Shown in pieces: positions 47,640-57,883 of a stretch of DNA of 64,000 bases (its first letter is position 1; every line of letters starts with the position of its first letter). The DNA comes from Pohlia nutans (lineage: Eukaryota > Streptophyta > Bryopsida > Bryales > Mniaceae). The translations under genes and the position numbers were made by a program. Under the pieces are notes generated by a model. That model worked only from the letters and a program-made list of their open reading frames with translations, did not search any database and was not told where the DNA came from. The DNA is taken from NCBI GenBank assembly GCA_022496805.1, contig CM040085.1:29541811-29605810 (forward strand), in the 5' to 3' direction.

Positions 47640-48489
47640 GACCAAGTTGTCGATTAGGCTTGAGACCGAGCTGCACATAGGGGCAATCCATTTTTTTCCA
47701 CTTTTTGGACCAATCTCATATGTTCCTCACTTCAGACCCTCATATCTTCCAGTCAAAACCTCAAAATTACATTAAAATAATTCGACATGAAAATCATGAT
47801 GTCTTTTATATATGGTAAAAATTTCGGATTTTTTGGAGCACTTTTGAGCAATCCGATTTCAACGTGTTGTATTTAGTGTTGGTTTCAAATCTCCTAAACT
47901 ATTATAAAGATTTAGATTTTTTTCAACATGTATTTAGTGTTGGTTTTGCCAATAATGCTAACTGATAAAGATTACGGTGGTTGATTGCAAGAATGGCTTG
48001 TTCTGTCATGTTATTTTAGGTTGGACTTGTTTTCATGTGGAACTCTGTCATCATTGATCATTTGCGATGTATGGTATATCAACTCTCTCATATTGAACTA
48101 TCTTGTGCGGGACAAATAAGCTTTTTGAATGCACACTGAAATGCACTTTTAATCAAAGAAGTGAAAATTGTCAATCGAATTTGCTCACAATGAGGTAGTC
48201 ATCCCTATCATTCCTCACAATTATTATAGTCTCTCTATTTCATTAACAAAAGAATGCACCACAATCTCAAAAATCAAGTTAACTTCTTTTATTTAACAAA
48301 ATGTTACTTTTACAAGTGCACGTAATCTAAAATTGTCTCCTTTGCACATGGGTCAAATAAAGTTGTTTAATTTAATTGTTCCCAGTCACAGGAACATGGA
48401 ATTTCATTGCTAAATGCTGCTCGTAATTGATTTTGATGGGCAATCATAGGAACATGGAGTTACATTGCTAATTCCTATTACTACCATAA
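47640..48489. other. No recognisable gene
   Basis: AT-rich unique sequence, nothing identifiable. Confidence 0.35.
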
Positions 48490-48627
48490 GGTGATAGCAG
48501 TTCTAGCACACTTGGGAAATGACTTCAACTTTTTGGCCTACTATGTCGACTCTTTCAAATGTTAAAAAGCGACACGTGGCAGATTTCTGAAATTTTGAAT
48601 TAAAATTGTGCCGGAACTGCTATCTGC
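48490..48627. mobile_element. Short inverted-repeat element
   Basis: About 138 bp bounded by GGTGATAGCAGTTCTAGCAC and GTGCCGGAACTGCTATCTGC, an imperfect inverted pair. Target duplication not clear. Confidence 0.5.
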
Positions 48628-48889
48628 CTACAGTACTCCTAATTGATTTTCATGAGAACATGGGTGTGTACAATCATTAGTGTAGGAGTAGTTATAAGGA
48701 CACCCAACCTACAGGAAATGTGCAATTAGAGAGGGTTGAGTTTACTCACTGAGGCTTATCATGAATAACTTATCCTGGTTGCAATATCATAAACATGCTA
48801 ATAACCGTACACTTCAATGCAAATAAAACAATCAACAAGGTGCACAGTATTGTGCCAAAGGTGCACGGTAATTGGCATGTCTACGATAC

Positions 48890-49210
48890 TTATTGGAAAC
48901 TAAATTTCTCAGCAGTATAAGAATCCACTGGGGCTCCACATGAATTGGCCATCTCTGGAAGTCCACTCTGGGATGCCTCTGCTGCTGTTGTTGCTACTTG
49001 CTTGAATTGTTGCTTGTTGTTGCCGCGACGCCTCCACAGCTTGGATCTCTTTCTCCAGGAATTAGCGAGCTTGCCCAGCCACCGAAACCGAATGGGCTTT
49101 GTCAAGCAACATGACTTACTTGCCTTGTTTCTCTTCTTCTGCACCCATCCCCACATCCTCATATCAACAAGCATCTCGTTGAGGTGTAAGGTGGATGACC
49201 CAATAACCAA
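48890..49210 (-). CDS. Unrecognised ORF, 106 aa, Gln/Lys-rich
   Basis: Starts MVIGSSTLHLNEMLVDMRM, then a basic stretch KLANSWRKRSKLWRRRGNN and a QQFKQVATTAAEASQ segment, ending SYTAEKFSFQ. The composition is protein-like and GC-richer than the flanks. It could be one exon of a decayed gene or an element-encoded protein. No family recognised and no splice partner identified. Confidence 0.3.
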   Translation of the reverse strand: MVIGSSTLHLNEMLVDMRMWGWVQKKRNKASKSCCLTKPIRFRWLGKLANSWRKRSKLWRRRGNNKQQFKQVATTAAEASQSGLPEMANSCGAPVDSYTAEKFSFQ

Positions 49211-49929
49211 CGTGTACTATAAACCAACAATATCTCCAACAGGTGTTCATTGAAAGCTTCTAATTCTATACCAGTACAAAATTTGCGTGAAAAGCTTAAA
49301 GTGTTGGTTTATAGGCCATCCACTATACACATATCATTACAAGCAAACCCCTCACTTCTTACTCACTTTTCATTGATGAATTCGCAGAAAAGGTATATTT
49401 TCCTTGTCAAACGCACTCACCTACTATGGAATGTCTCAAAATAGCAAGTGAGAAGTGACCAATTTGCTTGTAGTGTATATTATTGGATACCTACTTTCTC
49501 ACATTATATGTCGTAACCCGTTGCTCAGTGAATGAAAGTATTCGATACCATCAAATGTCACAAAATCATCCACTTATTAAATCAATAACTTGCCTCCTTT
49601 ACTTGTTTATTTTTGAATCAACTGAATGCTTTATTTCATTAAAAGTCAACTGAGTACATCGCGTTGAATAAAGAGTGTTTTTACTTCCTCTCGAATAGTA
49701 TTTTTGGATTTTACTCTAACTTCTATCTTGTTGTCCATCTATAGGGTCAAGTCAATGCTTTAGATGTAATTGGTGAAAATTACCAAATTATTGGAAATAC
49801 ACACTCAGCGTTATATAGTACTACAGCTTAGGAGGTTCACAACTTGACATGTGGAAGTTCTCCAATCAAGAACATGTATGATTTTTCTTTTTTCTTAAGA
49901 AATGTGCAATCATGTAGTATCATTTGATA
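49211..49929. other. No recognisable gene
   Basis: Unique AT-rich sequence. The last 12 bases are the left target duplication of the LINE-tail insertion. Confidence 0.35.
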
Positions 49930-49994
49930 TTTGTCATTACAAACAGACACTTTATTCACGCCGGCCTTGCAAGAGACCGGAGTTTCTATCTATC
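49930..49994 (+). mobile_element. 65 bp LINE tail insertion with perfect 12 bp target duplication
   Basis: Contains the LINE 3' end seen at 38829 (CATTAC, ACACTTTATTCACGCCGGCC, an ACCGG half-stem, TTTCTATCTATC). It is flanked by direct TATCATTTGATA at 49918-49929 and 49995-50006. This is the signature of a severely 5'-truncated target-primed insertion. The exact tail length is ambiguous because the tail and the duplication share TATC. Confidence 0.85.
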
Positions 49995-50006
49995 TATCAT
50001 TTGATA

Positions 50007-51295
50007 GGATTGAGTGTAGTCTTGCTCCTAATGCTCTCAGCCAATTAATTAAGGTAGAACTACTCATTGTCAGTCCCTATCTATGAGTATCCTTCATATT
50101 TTATGTTGGAATCACCAAACACCTAAGATAAGATTACCCACTGATGTCAGGTTTTTTTTTCTGGCTTCTTGGAGCCAAACTCCAATGTCGTAGCACAGTC
50201 ACAATGATCTAAATCTGGAGGGATCACCCTCCACTGCATGCATGGAGCACTGCTACAGTGCAAAAAAAAACGTTGACTGTTGTATTCAAACTCAAGAGCG
50301 TCCTTCTCTACAAGTATCTTCAAATTTTCTATCTTTCAAGTTTCTTGCCTAGTAGGTAGGAAAATTAGGTTGAATCTCAAAATTTTCAATTTGAATTTCA
50401 ATCTAGTGACACTACTTCAAATATCCTTCAAGTTTCTTTGCCTAGCAGGTAGGGAATCCAGATTGAATTTCACAATTTTTGATAGGGTGTCAGAGTGAAA
50501 GTATTTGCGCGTGCTTTTGCAACAAACTCTTTCGAGCGAGGATGTGCCCCGTCATTTTAAAGGGCAGTTGCAAAACCCCGTGGTTTCGATTCAAGTGTAG
50601 AAGACAATTGTTTCACGTAGATTATGCAATGCTCCATGAAGGAATAGCGTCGCAGAGTCTTGATTTACAAGCTCACACTCTGAGAACATGCCCACCAGGA
50701 ATGCTAATATCCCTATTTCCAAGCCTCACATATTAGCCAAACTTAAAATTTTGCCAGGCAATGCTCTTGCTGGTACACTAAGAAAAAATAAATCTTTGCA
50801 AGTCAAATTGGCACCTTGATTTTTGGCAAGAAATTTGAGGATATCACTCACTGGTGGGAATGTTTTGCTATGAGCAATAATGGCATCAAGCAAAACCCTA
50901 AACCTGCCGGTAGAATAACCATGACCTATGTATCACACCAGCAGTAGAGTTAACCAAAAAGAGTGTCTCAAAGTTCACCATAAACTCCCCTTAGACTCGT
51001 TTTGAGTTCAAAAAGACTGCAAAACTAGTCTATGGTGAGCTGGGGAATGATCTAAAGCAAGGCCCTGCACCACCATGGGATGCATAACTCGTGACCTTCC
51101 CAATATGCTAGAGGAGAGTTCCCACAAGTTCCCTCAAGCCAAGAGACCTAACCATGAGGACACAAAACTTGTCAGAAATTGTAATTATAGAGAGTCAACT
51201 CCTCTTGAACTCCTCTTGTCTGTTTTTGGATAACTCTAGTGACAGAGAAGAAGCAAAATCTGTGGAGCTGTGCAATAGGCATGGCAGCAGAGGAT
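50007..51295. other. No confident gene; 94 bp direct duplication at 50326-50480
   Basis: CAAGTTTCTTGCCTAG and GGTAGGAAAATTAGGTTGAA recur about 94 bp apart (near 50336 and 50430). The open frames at 50280 and 50479 (+) have no recognised features. Confidence 0.4.
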
Positions 51296-53303
51296 TTATG
51301 AACGGTCTACCTCGTCACTGTCTGCTTTGGGAAGCTGCAGCAGCCGCTCGTTGATCTCCGCCTTGAGCAGTACCACTACTCCTTCGTCAATTGCAGCTAC
51401 TGCAGCAGCACCATTTCCTTCCCCCACGCCCTTGCCTTCCTGTTCTCCTGCACCAATTACACTCCCCACCTGTGCATCATCAGAGCTCGCATCAAAAATC
51501 TTCTTCTCGCAATTTAGGGTTAGGGTTTCGATCCGGCGATCGATCCAGTGGCCACATTGCGATGGATTTTCTAACCGTTCACTTCATACCGAAATTTAGG
51601 GTTAGGGTTCAGGATCTCTCATGCGGAGATGGATTCCGAACGGGGTGTCTCACCTCTTTCTTCCCATTCTCAATCTTCAGAGAATGCGTACGTGGCACTT
51701 TTTCTTGAATTGTAGAGGACTCATTCTCCGAAGATTGATTCTTTTCCTCCGGAGGTGAACAATGGGCGTGAAGATTGAGAAATCGTGAAAATTGAGAGAA
51801 GCCGTGGAGAAGATTAACAAGCAGTGCACACAGCCTGAAGGGAAGTCACACCTTCTTCGAGGAGAATGGCCACGATTGGCTGCTCGTTTCTCTCCCAAGG
51901 TTCTCAATCTCCAGAGAATCAATATTCTCGGAAGAGGTGTGACAACCCCTGTTGTGACCGTTCACTTCATATCGAAATATAGGGTTAGGGTTCAGGATCT
52001 CGCTCATGTGGCAATGGATCCCGTGTCTATGAAGGAACCATTGCGATGGATTTCGAAATTTAGGGTCAGGGTTCAGGATCTCTCATGTGGCGATGATGCC
52101 ATTGTGAGGAATTCTTACCATGAAGCAGCTCTGGCGGTGGACTTGTAGGCAGCTCAAGGCCCGCTTTCTTGTGCGCATCGACGTCCATTCTCGCATTCAG
52201 GCTCTCGTTGGCTTCATTCTCAATCACAGTGTGCGCTTCCGATTCCATCAAGCCCACGGACATGTCATGCTGGTCGACATCCTCGTCAGTGCAGTTGACG
52301 CGGACGAGGTTCTCTGCGGAACGATTGGTAAGCTCCACCTGACAGCTGACGTCTTGCTCGTCGTCAACACAGACGGTCTTGGGCGATCTGCAAGTGTCTT
52401 CCACAGAGCTTCCCAGATCCTCCTCCTGTGGAGTGAGAGCTAATGCGCCGAGACCGCTCAACGACCTCGCCGCGCCTTTCCTCGGGGAGTTTGCAGCGGC
52501 GGTGATGATTTCTTTGTCCTTGGCCTCCTCTAGGCAGCTGGTCGCCACATCGTGATGATCCTTTCGTGTTGGCTTCTTATTGGTGACGGATGCTCGTGTT
52601 CCCGACAGGCTCTTTGTGAAAAACTCCAGCCGTTGCGCCAGGAGTTCGTCATCGCTGTCCTGCTCCGACTCTGCCTTGGTTCCAACCACCTCCCTCCTCA
52701 CTGCTGGTGCACTCTTTTGTTTCTGCAATCCGATTCCATGTCAGTTACAAATTCGTACTAAAAAAAACCGTGTTCTAACTCAACGCTTTTTTTGGTGTGT
52801 CCCTCTCCCTGTTACAATTCGATTACCTTAAAAACATTTTGGTTCCAAATCATGTCTTCTTTCTTCCTCGGTAAGATCTCAAGATCCCGTTTCGCACATC
52901 GCTCTGGTTTCTCCGTCAGCTCTCTGTCCGAGAATTCCTGCCACTCCAACCAATTTCCGCAGATTGAAACGAAGGCCTCATGTGTTTTTCTTAGCAGAGG
53001 ACTTTCCTTTGAATTATGATGTTCATGATATGATCAATCGAATTGGTCTTTTAGGGGTTTACTTACCCAATCTGCCTCAGCGGGGTTTAACCACTGTCTA
53101 ACGATTGCCATGGTTTCGGGATCCACCATTGCAGCAGCAGGCTCGGGGATGTAATTGAAACTCTCAGTCTCTGCGCAGCAAGCTGCATCGGACATCGTAA
53201 CGTGATTTTCCATGACGCTCTTGCAATGTCGTCCATACATGTACCCCAATGCCAGGCACCCTGCCCCTACGAGGATGGGCTGATACTCATGGATGCAGTC
53301 CAT
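51296..53303 (-). CDS. Unrecognised three-exon gene, 330 aa, N-terminal membrane segment
   Basis: Exons on minus: 53303-53067 (79 codons), 52722-52119, 51447-51296. Intron 1 is TGG/GTAAGT to TTGCAG. Intron 2 starts at a strong donor ATG/GTAAGAA and ends at TTGGTGCAG, joining in phase and extending the frame through VAAIDEGVVVLLKAEINERL to a stop after DSDEVDRS. The protein begins MDCIHEYQPILVGAGCLALG, one hydrophobic segment near residues 10-25, so a membrane anchor or signal anchor is likely. Then come a PEPAAAMVDPET segment and a long acidic, Ser/Thr-rich, probably disordered body (ESEQDSDDELLAQRLEFF). I recognise no domain. Simple read-through of exon 2 would instead stop at 52066 after a tail encoded by repeat DNA; I prefer the spliced model. 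MRKLAILKL at 53339 is an alternative start. Confidence 0.6.
51510..52118. repeat. Repeated block with telomere-like motif inside intron 2
   Basis: At least four copies of AAATTTAGGGTTAGGGTTCA or close variants (near 51516, 51594, 51972, 52056); three of the four are followed by GGATCTCTCATGYGG-type sequence and ATGGAT. Several are preceded by CCGTTCACTTCATA. The TTTAGGG units are two at most, so this is a dispersed promoter-like or exon-like block and not telomeric DNA. Confidence 0.65.
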
Positions 53304-53777
53304 CTCTGCAGTTAATTTCAAGATGGCAAGTTTCCTCAAACTCTCGGTAACGTTACCATGCCTCCTGGAGACAACAAGGATCCGGGCAACAGATTGTTAT
53401 GTGATGAGATTCGGCTGTAAGTCATCATTGTCAAATTTTCAAAGTAAGCCAACGATGGAGCTCCATGTTGCAGGAAGGTGAATAGTAGATGTGAGTGCTG
53501 TTTTGTTTTGGGAAAGTCCAGTTTTTTTTGTCTAGTGGTCGTCTATTGCCATTCTTGAGCTGCAGTCAAGAGGATGGTGAAGAGGAATGGAAATGGATGT
53601 GAAGGGGCGGCATCAGCGACGCATCACAAAACCAGGAGCTCACTCGATCTCTCCAGGGTTGTTCACGTCCTGAAAGCATTCCTTTTTTTGTTTTTTTATT
53701 TTTTATCTCAGGAATGTGAGTGACCGTCCTCACAACTATTCTGAAATAATAAAATTTCACAGGTATGTGGAAGTATA
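53304..53777. other. Upstream region of the minus-strand 330 aa gene
   Basis: GC-richer than its surroundings and unrepeated; the likely promoter and 5' leader. No TATA box at a convincing position. Confidence 0.35.
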
Positions 53778-53780
53778 TAA

Positions 53781-54083
53781 GAGCATCTCCACTAGCACTC
53801 TGGTTTCAGCTCTGGCTATGGAAAAATGGATGAGATTGGGTTAGTGAACAATTTATTTAGCCTGTGACACTAAAAACGAGGGCCTTCAAAATCACTCTTG
53901 CTAGTGTATTTTTTCTTCTTAATTGCACATCATGAATGCACAATCCATACATGGTGACTTGTGAGTGGCTCACTTACTATTTTCAAAAGTCTAATTGAGT
54001 GATGTTGGTGGGGAAATACATGGTGAAGTTTGACTTTTTGGATGACCCTCGGAGTGCAATCCAGAGTGCTAGTGGAGATGCTC
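53781..54083. mobile_element. Tourist-like MITE with TAA target duplication
   Basis: 303 bp with ends GAGCATCTCCACTAGCACTC and the inverse, flanked by direct TAA at 53778-53780 and 54084-54086. The TIR and TAA/TTA targets identify it as PIF/Harbinger-derived. It could be mobilised by Harbinger transposases such as those whose relics lie in this window. Confidence 0.9.
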
Positions 54084-54121
54084 TAACATGCCAAATTTAG
54101 AGGGCCCTCAAACTTCAGTTA

Positions 54122-54416
54122 GAGCATCTCCAACAAAACTTTGAAAAGGCCCTACCCTCTCAAATAATGGATGAAAAGCAAGTTCGAAATTTGATCTTGG
54201 GCTCTCAAATTTTTTTAGATATTTAAGAGTCCTCAACTCACAAGTGAAAGCTAAATTAAGATGAATAGTGACATGAACTAATACATGTTGGCACATGTGG
54301 TGGCGAGTGATTGGATCATTTGCTAAATCGGCAAGGTGAAATAGTTATTTGCTATTGGAGAAGTCTTGCTAAAAATGGCTCTGTATTATTCAGTGTCCAT
54401 ATATTTTGAGATGCTC
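54122..54416. mobile_element. Tourist-like MITE with TTA target duplication
   Basis: 295 bp, GAGCATCTCCAACAAAACTT to the inverse end GAGATGCTC, flanked by direct TTA at 54119-54121 and 54417-54419. Only 38 bases separate it from the preceding Tourist element. Confidence 0.88.
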
Positions 54417-54724
54417 TTAAGATGTACATACCTACTACCCAAGACCCAATTTTGTACCCTATCATTGACCACCGTATCATTGACCATTCAATTTCACCTC
54501 ATGTCATGTGAATCCTAAATACTGTAAGTGATACCATAGTACCTCATCATTTTCGGCACTCCATTGCCGAATGATTAATAAAATAAGGAAACATGTGTTC
54601 GGCAGAGTAAATGTAATATATTTACTTCTGACAGTTCCTTTGCATATTCCCCAAATAGTCACATGATTTCAATGTGCAATCATAGGTTGCGATGTGATTT
54701 GTATTGAAGCTCTCAGTTACATAG

Positions 54725-55454
54725 TAGTCCCTAAACGCCGCCAAGACCAAAAATTCGCTTATGAATGAAGCTGACTGTTTAGTTCCAACTGCTACGTGGA
54801 TGATTTCCATCCAATTCTTTATGTGAAGGACTTTGCTTGGTCATGCCACCCTTTCAATTTAAATTCAAATCATTCAAGCTATTTTTAGATTTTGCATGGG
54901 GTCCACCTACAAAAAGAGTCATAAAAACGGTTCACCGTGTACTGTATTTTGAATTTTTTTGCTTGTTCTACTTAAACTAAATTTAGGCCATGAAAATGAG
55001 TTCCATTGCATTTGAGCTTAACTAACAAAATGAAACTTGCCAAGTCTAGTTTCTACTCCACTTTGAATTTTTGGAAAAATCTGAAAATTGAGTGTTTTAT
55101 TGTAGTTACAAGTTCGGTAGGTATCATCAAGGTGTAGCAAAAGTTTCTAAATTTAGATACACGGATGATTTTCATTAAACAAACTTTTCTTCATTGTAAT
55201 TTACACCTTAGGTAAAAAATCATAATTTTCTAGTACATTTTGTAATTGATATGGATTTTCTTTACAATCACTTCATAAAACCATAGTAATTTCAAATTTT
55301 TACCAAAATTTATGAAAAATTCATGATTTGTAGTAGACATGTGACTTCATCTACTAAGAATATAAATTTGAATTCTTGTATTATTTTTAGTAGCAAAATT
55401 GAATGTGACAAATAAAGCATGATTCTATGGTCATAGGCCCAACCTTTAGGGGGT
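54725..55454. mobile_element. TTAA element family J, inverted copy
   Basis: The inverse of 32878-33612, with conserved ATGATTTCCATCCAATTC and TTCTATGGTCATAGGCCC. Ends read TAGTCCCTAAACG and CCTTTAGGGGGTAG, so both TTAA sites have decayed. Confidence 0.7.
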
Positions 55455-55703
55455 AGGAGGTATGGGGTTCGAACCCCACAAGAGTTTCATTACTTTTTGG
55501 CATGGGTCCATTTTTTTTCCTGAAATTCCGACTGATACATTTTTCAATTAATTTTCGCTAAAATTGAACCAATACTACGGTAGGTGGAACTGGGTGTGAA
55601 TAGAGCAATTTTAGGTATTGCAATGAATGAAAATGAGATCAGCAGGTGATGATTATGCAATTAAGACAATTAAGGATTTAATAATGGGTGTAAAAGGGAC
55701 AAT

Positions 55704-56247
55704 TTTACCCCTAAACTCCTAAGAGACAATTTTTGGTTGTTGCCCGGTTTTAACGGGCTAACTGGAACAAAAATATAATTTTTTGAAAATATAATAACTA
55801 TTCTAAAATACTACATCAGGTCTATTTTCCAACACAATTTGAATTATGTCAATCTGAGTCAAACTCCACCAAGGATAAGTTTTCAAAGTGGATCACCTCA
55901 ACATTGTTTTAGTGTTATAAAATTTGCTATTTGGAGAATGTAATGACGTTCCTTCCATCATCTGTTTTTTTTTTAAAAATTTATTTTAAAGTTTACAATA
56001 AATAAACCCAATTTCAAATAATCGTACTAAATTTTAAACTCTAAAAGTGGAAATTATAATTTATTCAATTTTTCAAAGGTGAATGCTTTTAAATTCATTA
56101 AAAAAGTATTTAAAGATTTTCTTGGAAGTGTGACTGTATGGAGTAGAGATGATGCACTTCATTTTTTTATTGAACCAAACTTCATCAAACATATGAAACG
56201 CACACATGTATGTTTTGTCCAATATCCCTCGGACTTTTAGGGATTAA
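55704..56247. mobile_element. TTAA element family M
   Basis: 544 bp, left end TTTACCCCTAAACTCCTAAG, right end GGACTTTTAGGGATTAA. It shares the TTAA at 56244-56247 with the next element. Confidence 0.65.
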
Positions 56248-56782
56248 CCCCTAAATGATAGAGGGGGTACGGGCAAAACCTAGATGTGTTATAAATTGTT
56301 ACTTCTACAACTTTGATGAATTTTGGTCCAAAAAAGAAAATGAAAAGCATGATGTTTAGTAATCATCTCTATAGTCAAACTTCCAAAAACAATTTTAGAC
56401 ACTCATTTAATGAATTTAGAAGCATTTACCATTGAATATTCACCAAAATTAAGATTTTTATTTTTAGAACTTGAAATTTGGTATGATTGGTTAAAACTAG
56501 ACATTCTATTCTAAAATTTACAAAGGAAAAATATTCAAAGGAGAGAACATCATTACTTTCCTGAAATAGTAAATTTCATAATACTAGGACAGTATTGAAG
56601 TCTTTGTTTTTGAAAAATTCCTTAGTGAACCTCAATACTCCAAATGAAATGCATCAAACAACACTAGAACATGATCTCTACTCCCAATTTCAACAAAAAA
56701 TGAAAACTTGAAAAATGTAATTTTTTGACTAAAGGCAATGATTGCTATTTGGGCTGCGGTCAATCGGTCACTTAGGGGTTAA
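56244..56782. mobile_element. TTAA element family D, complete
   Basis: 539 bp, TTAACCCCTAAATGATAGAG to GGTCACTTAGGGGTTAA. It is the full version of the truncated copy at 10922. Confidence 0.75.
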
Positions 56783-56943
56783 GGTAAATTCTCTATCAAC
56801 TATAAGCTAATTTTGAATTATTGTAGAATATGTTTAGGATACTCATGGCCCCCACCTGAAAGTGATTTTGTGTTTTCAAAACAAATGACTTCAAAAATTC
56901 ATAAAAATTCGAAAAAATTATCGATAAAACATGTTTTGCCATT

Positions 56944-57010
56944 GACATTACGAACGGACACTTTATTCACGCCGCCCTCAAAATAGGACCGGAGTTTCTA
57001 TCTATCTACC
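56944..57010 (+). mobile_element. Second LINE-tail copy
   Basis: GACATTACGAACGGACACTT and TATTCACGCCG, then AGGACCGGAGTTTCTATCTATCTA, match the LINE 3' end. No flanking duplication was seen. Confidence 0.65.
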
Positions 57011-57274
57011 ACCTTAGCCTGTCACTGTTCCGTCGACGAAGAGGACAACGATGTGCAACCCTAAAACGGATGAAGCGTCGGATCACGAAAACCAGGAAAG
57101 TATTTTAGTTACGGAATTTTTTTTTCAAAATGTCTCTCCAATCAGGAACACTCCGTCACTTGTGCTTCTACTGCATCTACTGTATCCGCATCTACTGCAA
57201 AATCATCATCTCTGTCAACAGGATCATTCTCTTTGGAGCACTTTTTCTCACTCACTCACTCCCCACAGTTGTAA

Positions 57275-57677
57275 ACCGAAAAACCTTTGAGGCGCAGAAA
57301 TGGCGCTGCTGTGATGTAGCGGTTGCCGACCTTTTTGGGTTCGATTCGGAGCTCCCCACGAGGTTGGTGGCTTGAAAATCAAAACAGAAACAGAGGAATG
57401 CGGTTTGGTTTCGCCTTTTTCGCTGTGTAGGTGTGTGTATGTGTCTGTTTTCTGTGAGGAGGGGTCCTTTCTAAAACCGAAAAATCTTTGAGGCGGAAGA
57501 GCCAGAGATGAGGTAGTGGTTGCCGACGTCGCAGGGAGCTTTTTTGGGGCGATTTGGAGCTCCTCACGAGGTTGGTGGTTTGAAAAAAAAGAAAAAAGAA
57601 ACAGAGGAATGTGGTTTGGTTTCGCGTTACGTGTGTATGTGTGTGTTTCTCTGAGGTTTTATCCGTGAGGAGGGGTC
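57275..57677 (+). repeat. About 200 bp tandem duplication upstream of the phosphatase gene
   Basis: Two copies: ACCGAAAAACCTTTGAGGCG at 57277 and ACCGAAAAATCTTTGAGGCG near 57475. Each is followed by GTTGCCGAC, GGAGCTCC, CACGAGGTTGGTGG, ACAGAGGAATG and GTTTGGTTTCGC, and each ends with GTGAGGAGGGGTCC. It lies about 200 bp upstream of the ATG, so it probably duplicates promoter or leader sequence. Confidence 0.85.
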
Positions 57678-57883
57678 CGTTTTCGCTCGAATTAGGTGGA
57701 ATTTGGGGCTCGGAAGCGAAAGGTGGTGTGAGTGCTTGGATTTCCAGGCGTAATTTGAACCGGGATCAGCCCTGAGATAGGTCTTGGGAAGGGGGTTGCG
57801 TTGTAGCTGAACTAGCCTTTTCAGGTTTCGTTTTCGTGTGGTGGACGAGATGAGCACACAGGCCAGAGAAAGGCGCTGCAAGA

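Noticed and set aside
51510..52118. Interstitial telomere array
   Set aside because: Only one or two TTTAGGG units at a time, each embedded in the same longer repeated block.
52120..52831. Plus-strand ORFs opposite the 330 aa gene
   Set aside because: Antisense shadows of exon 2; the minus-strand frame has good splice sites and coherent protein composition.
55462..55480. tRNA gene at GGGGTTCGAACCCC
   Set aside because: Only a T-arm-like hairpin; no acceptor, D or anticodon arms in the preceding 60 bases.
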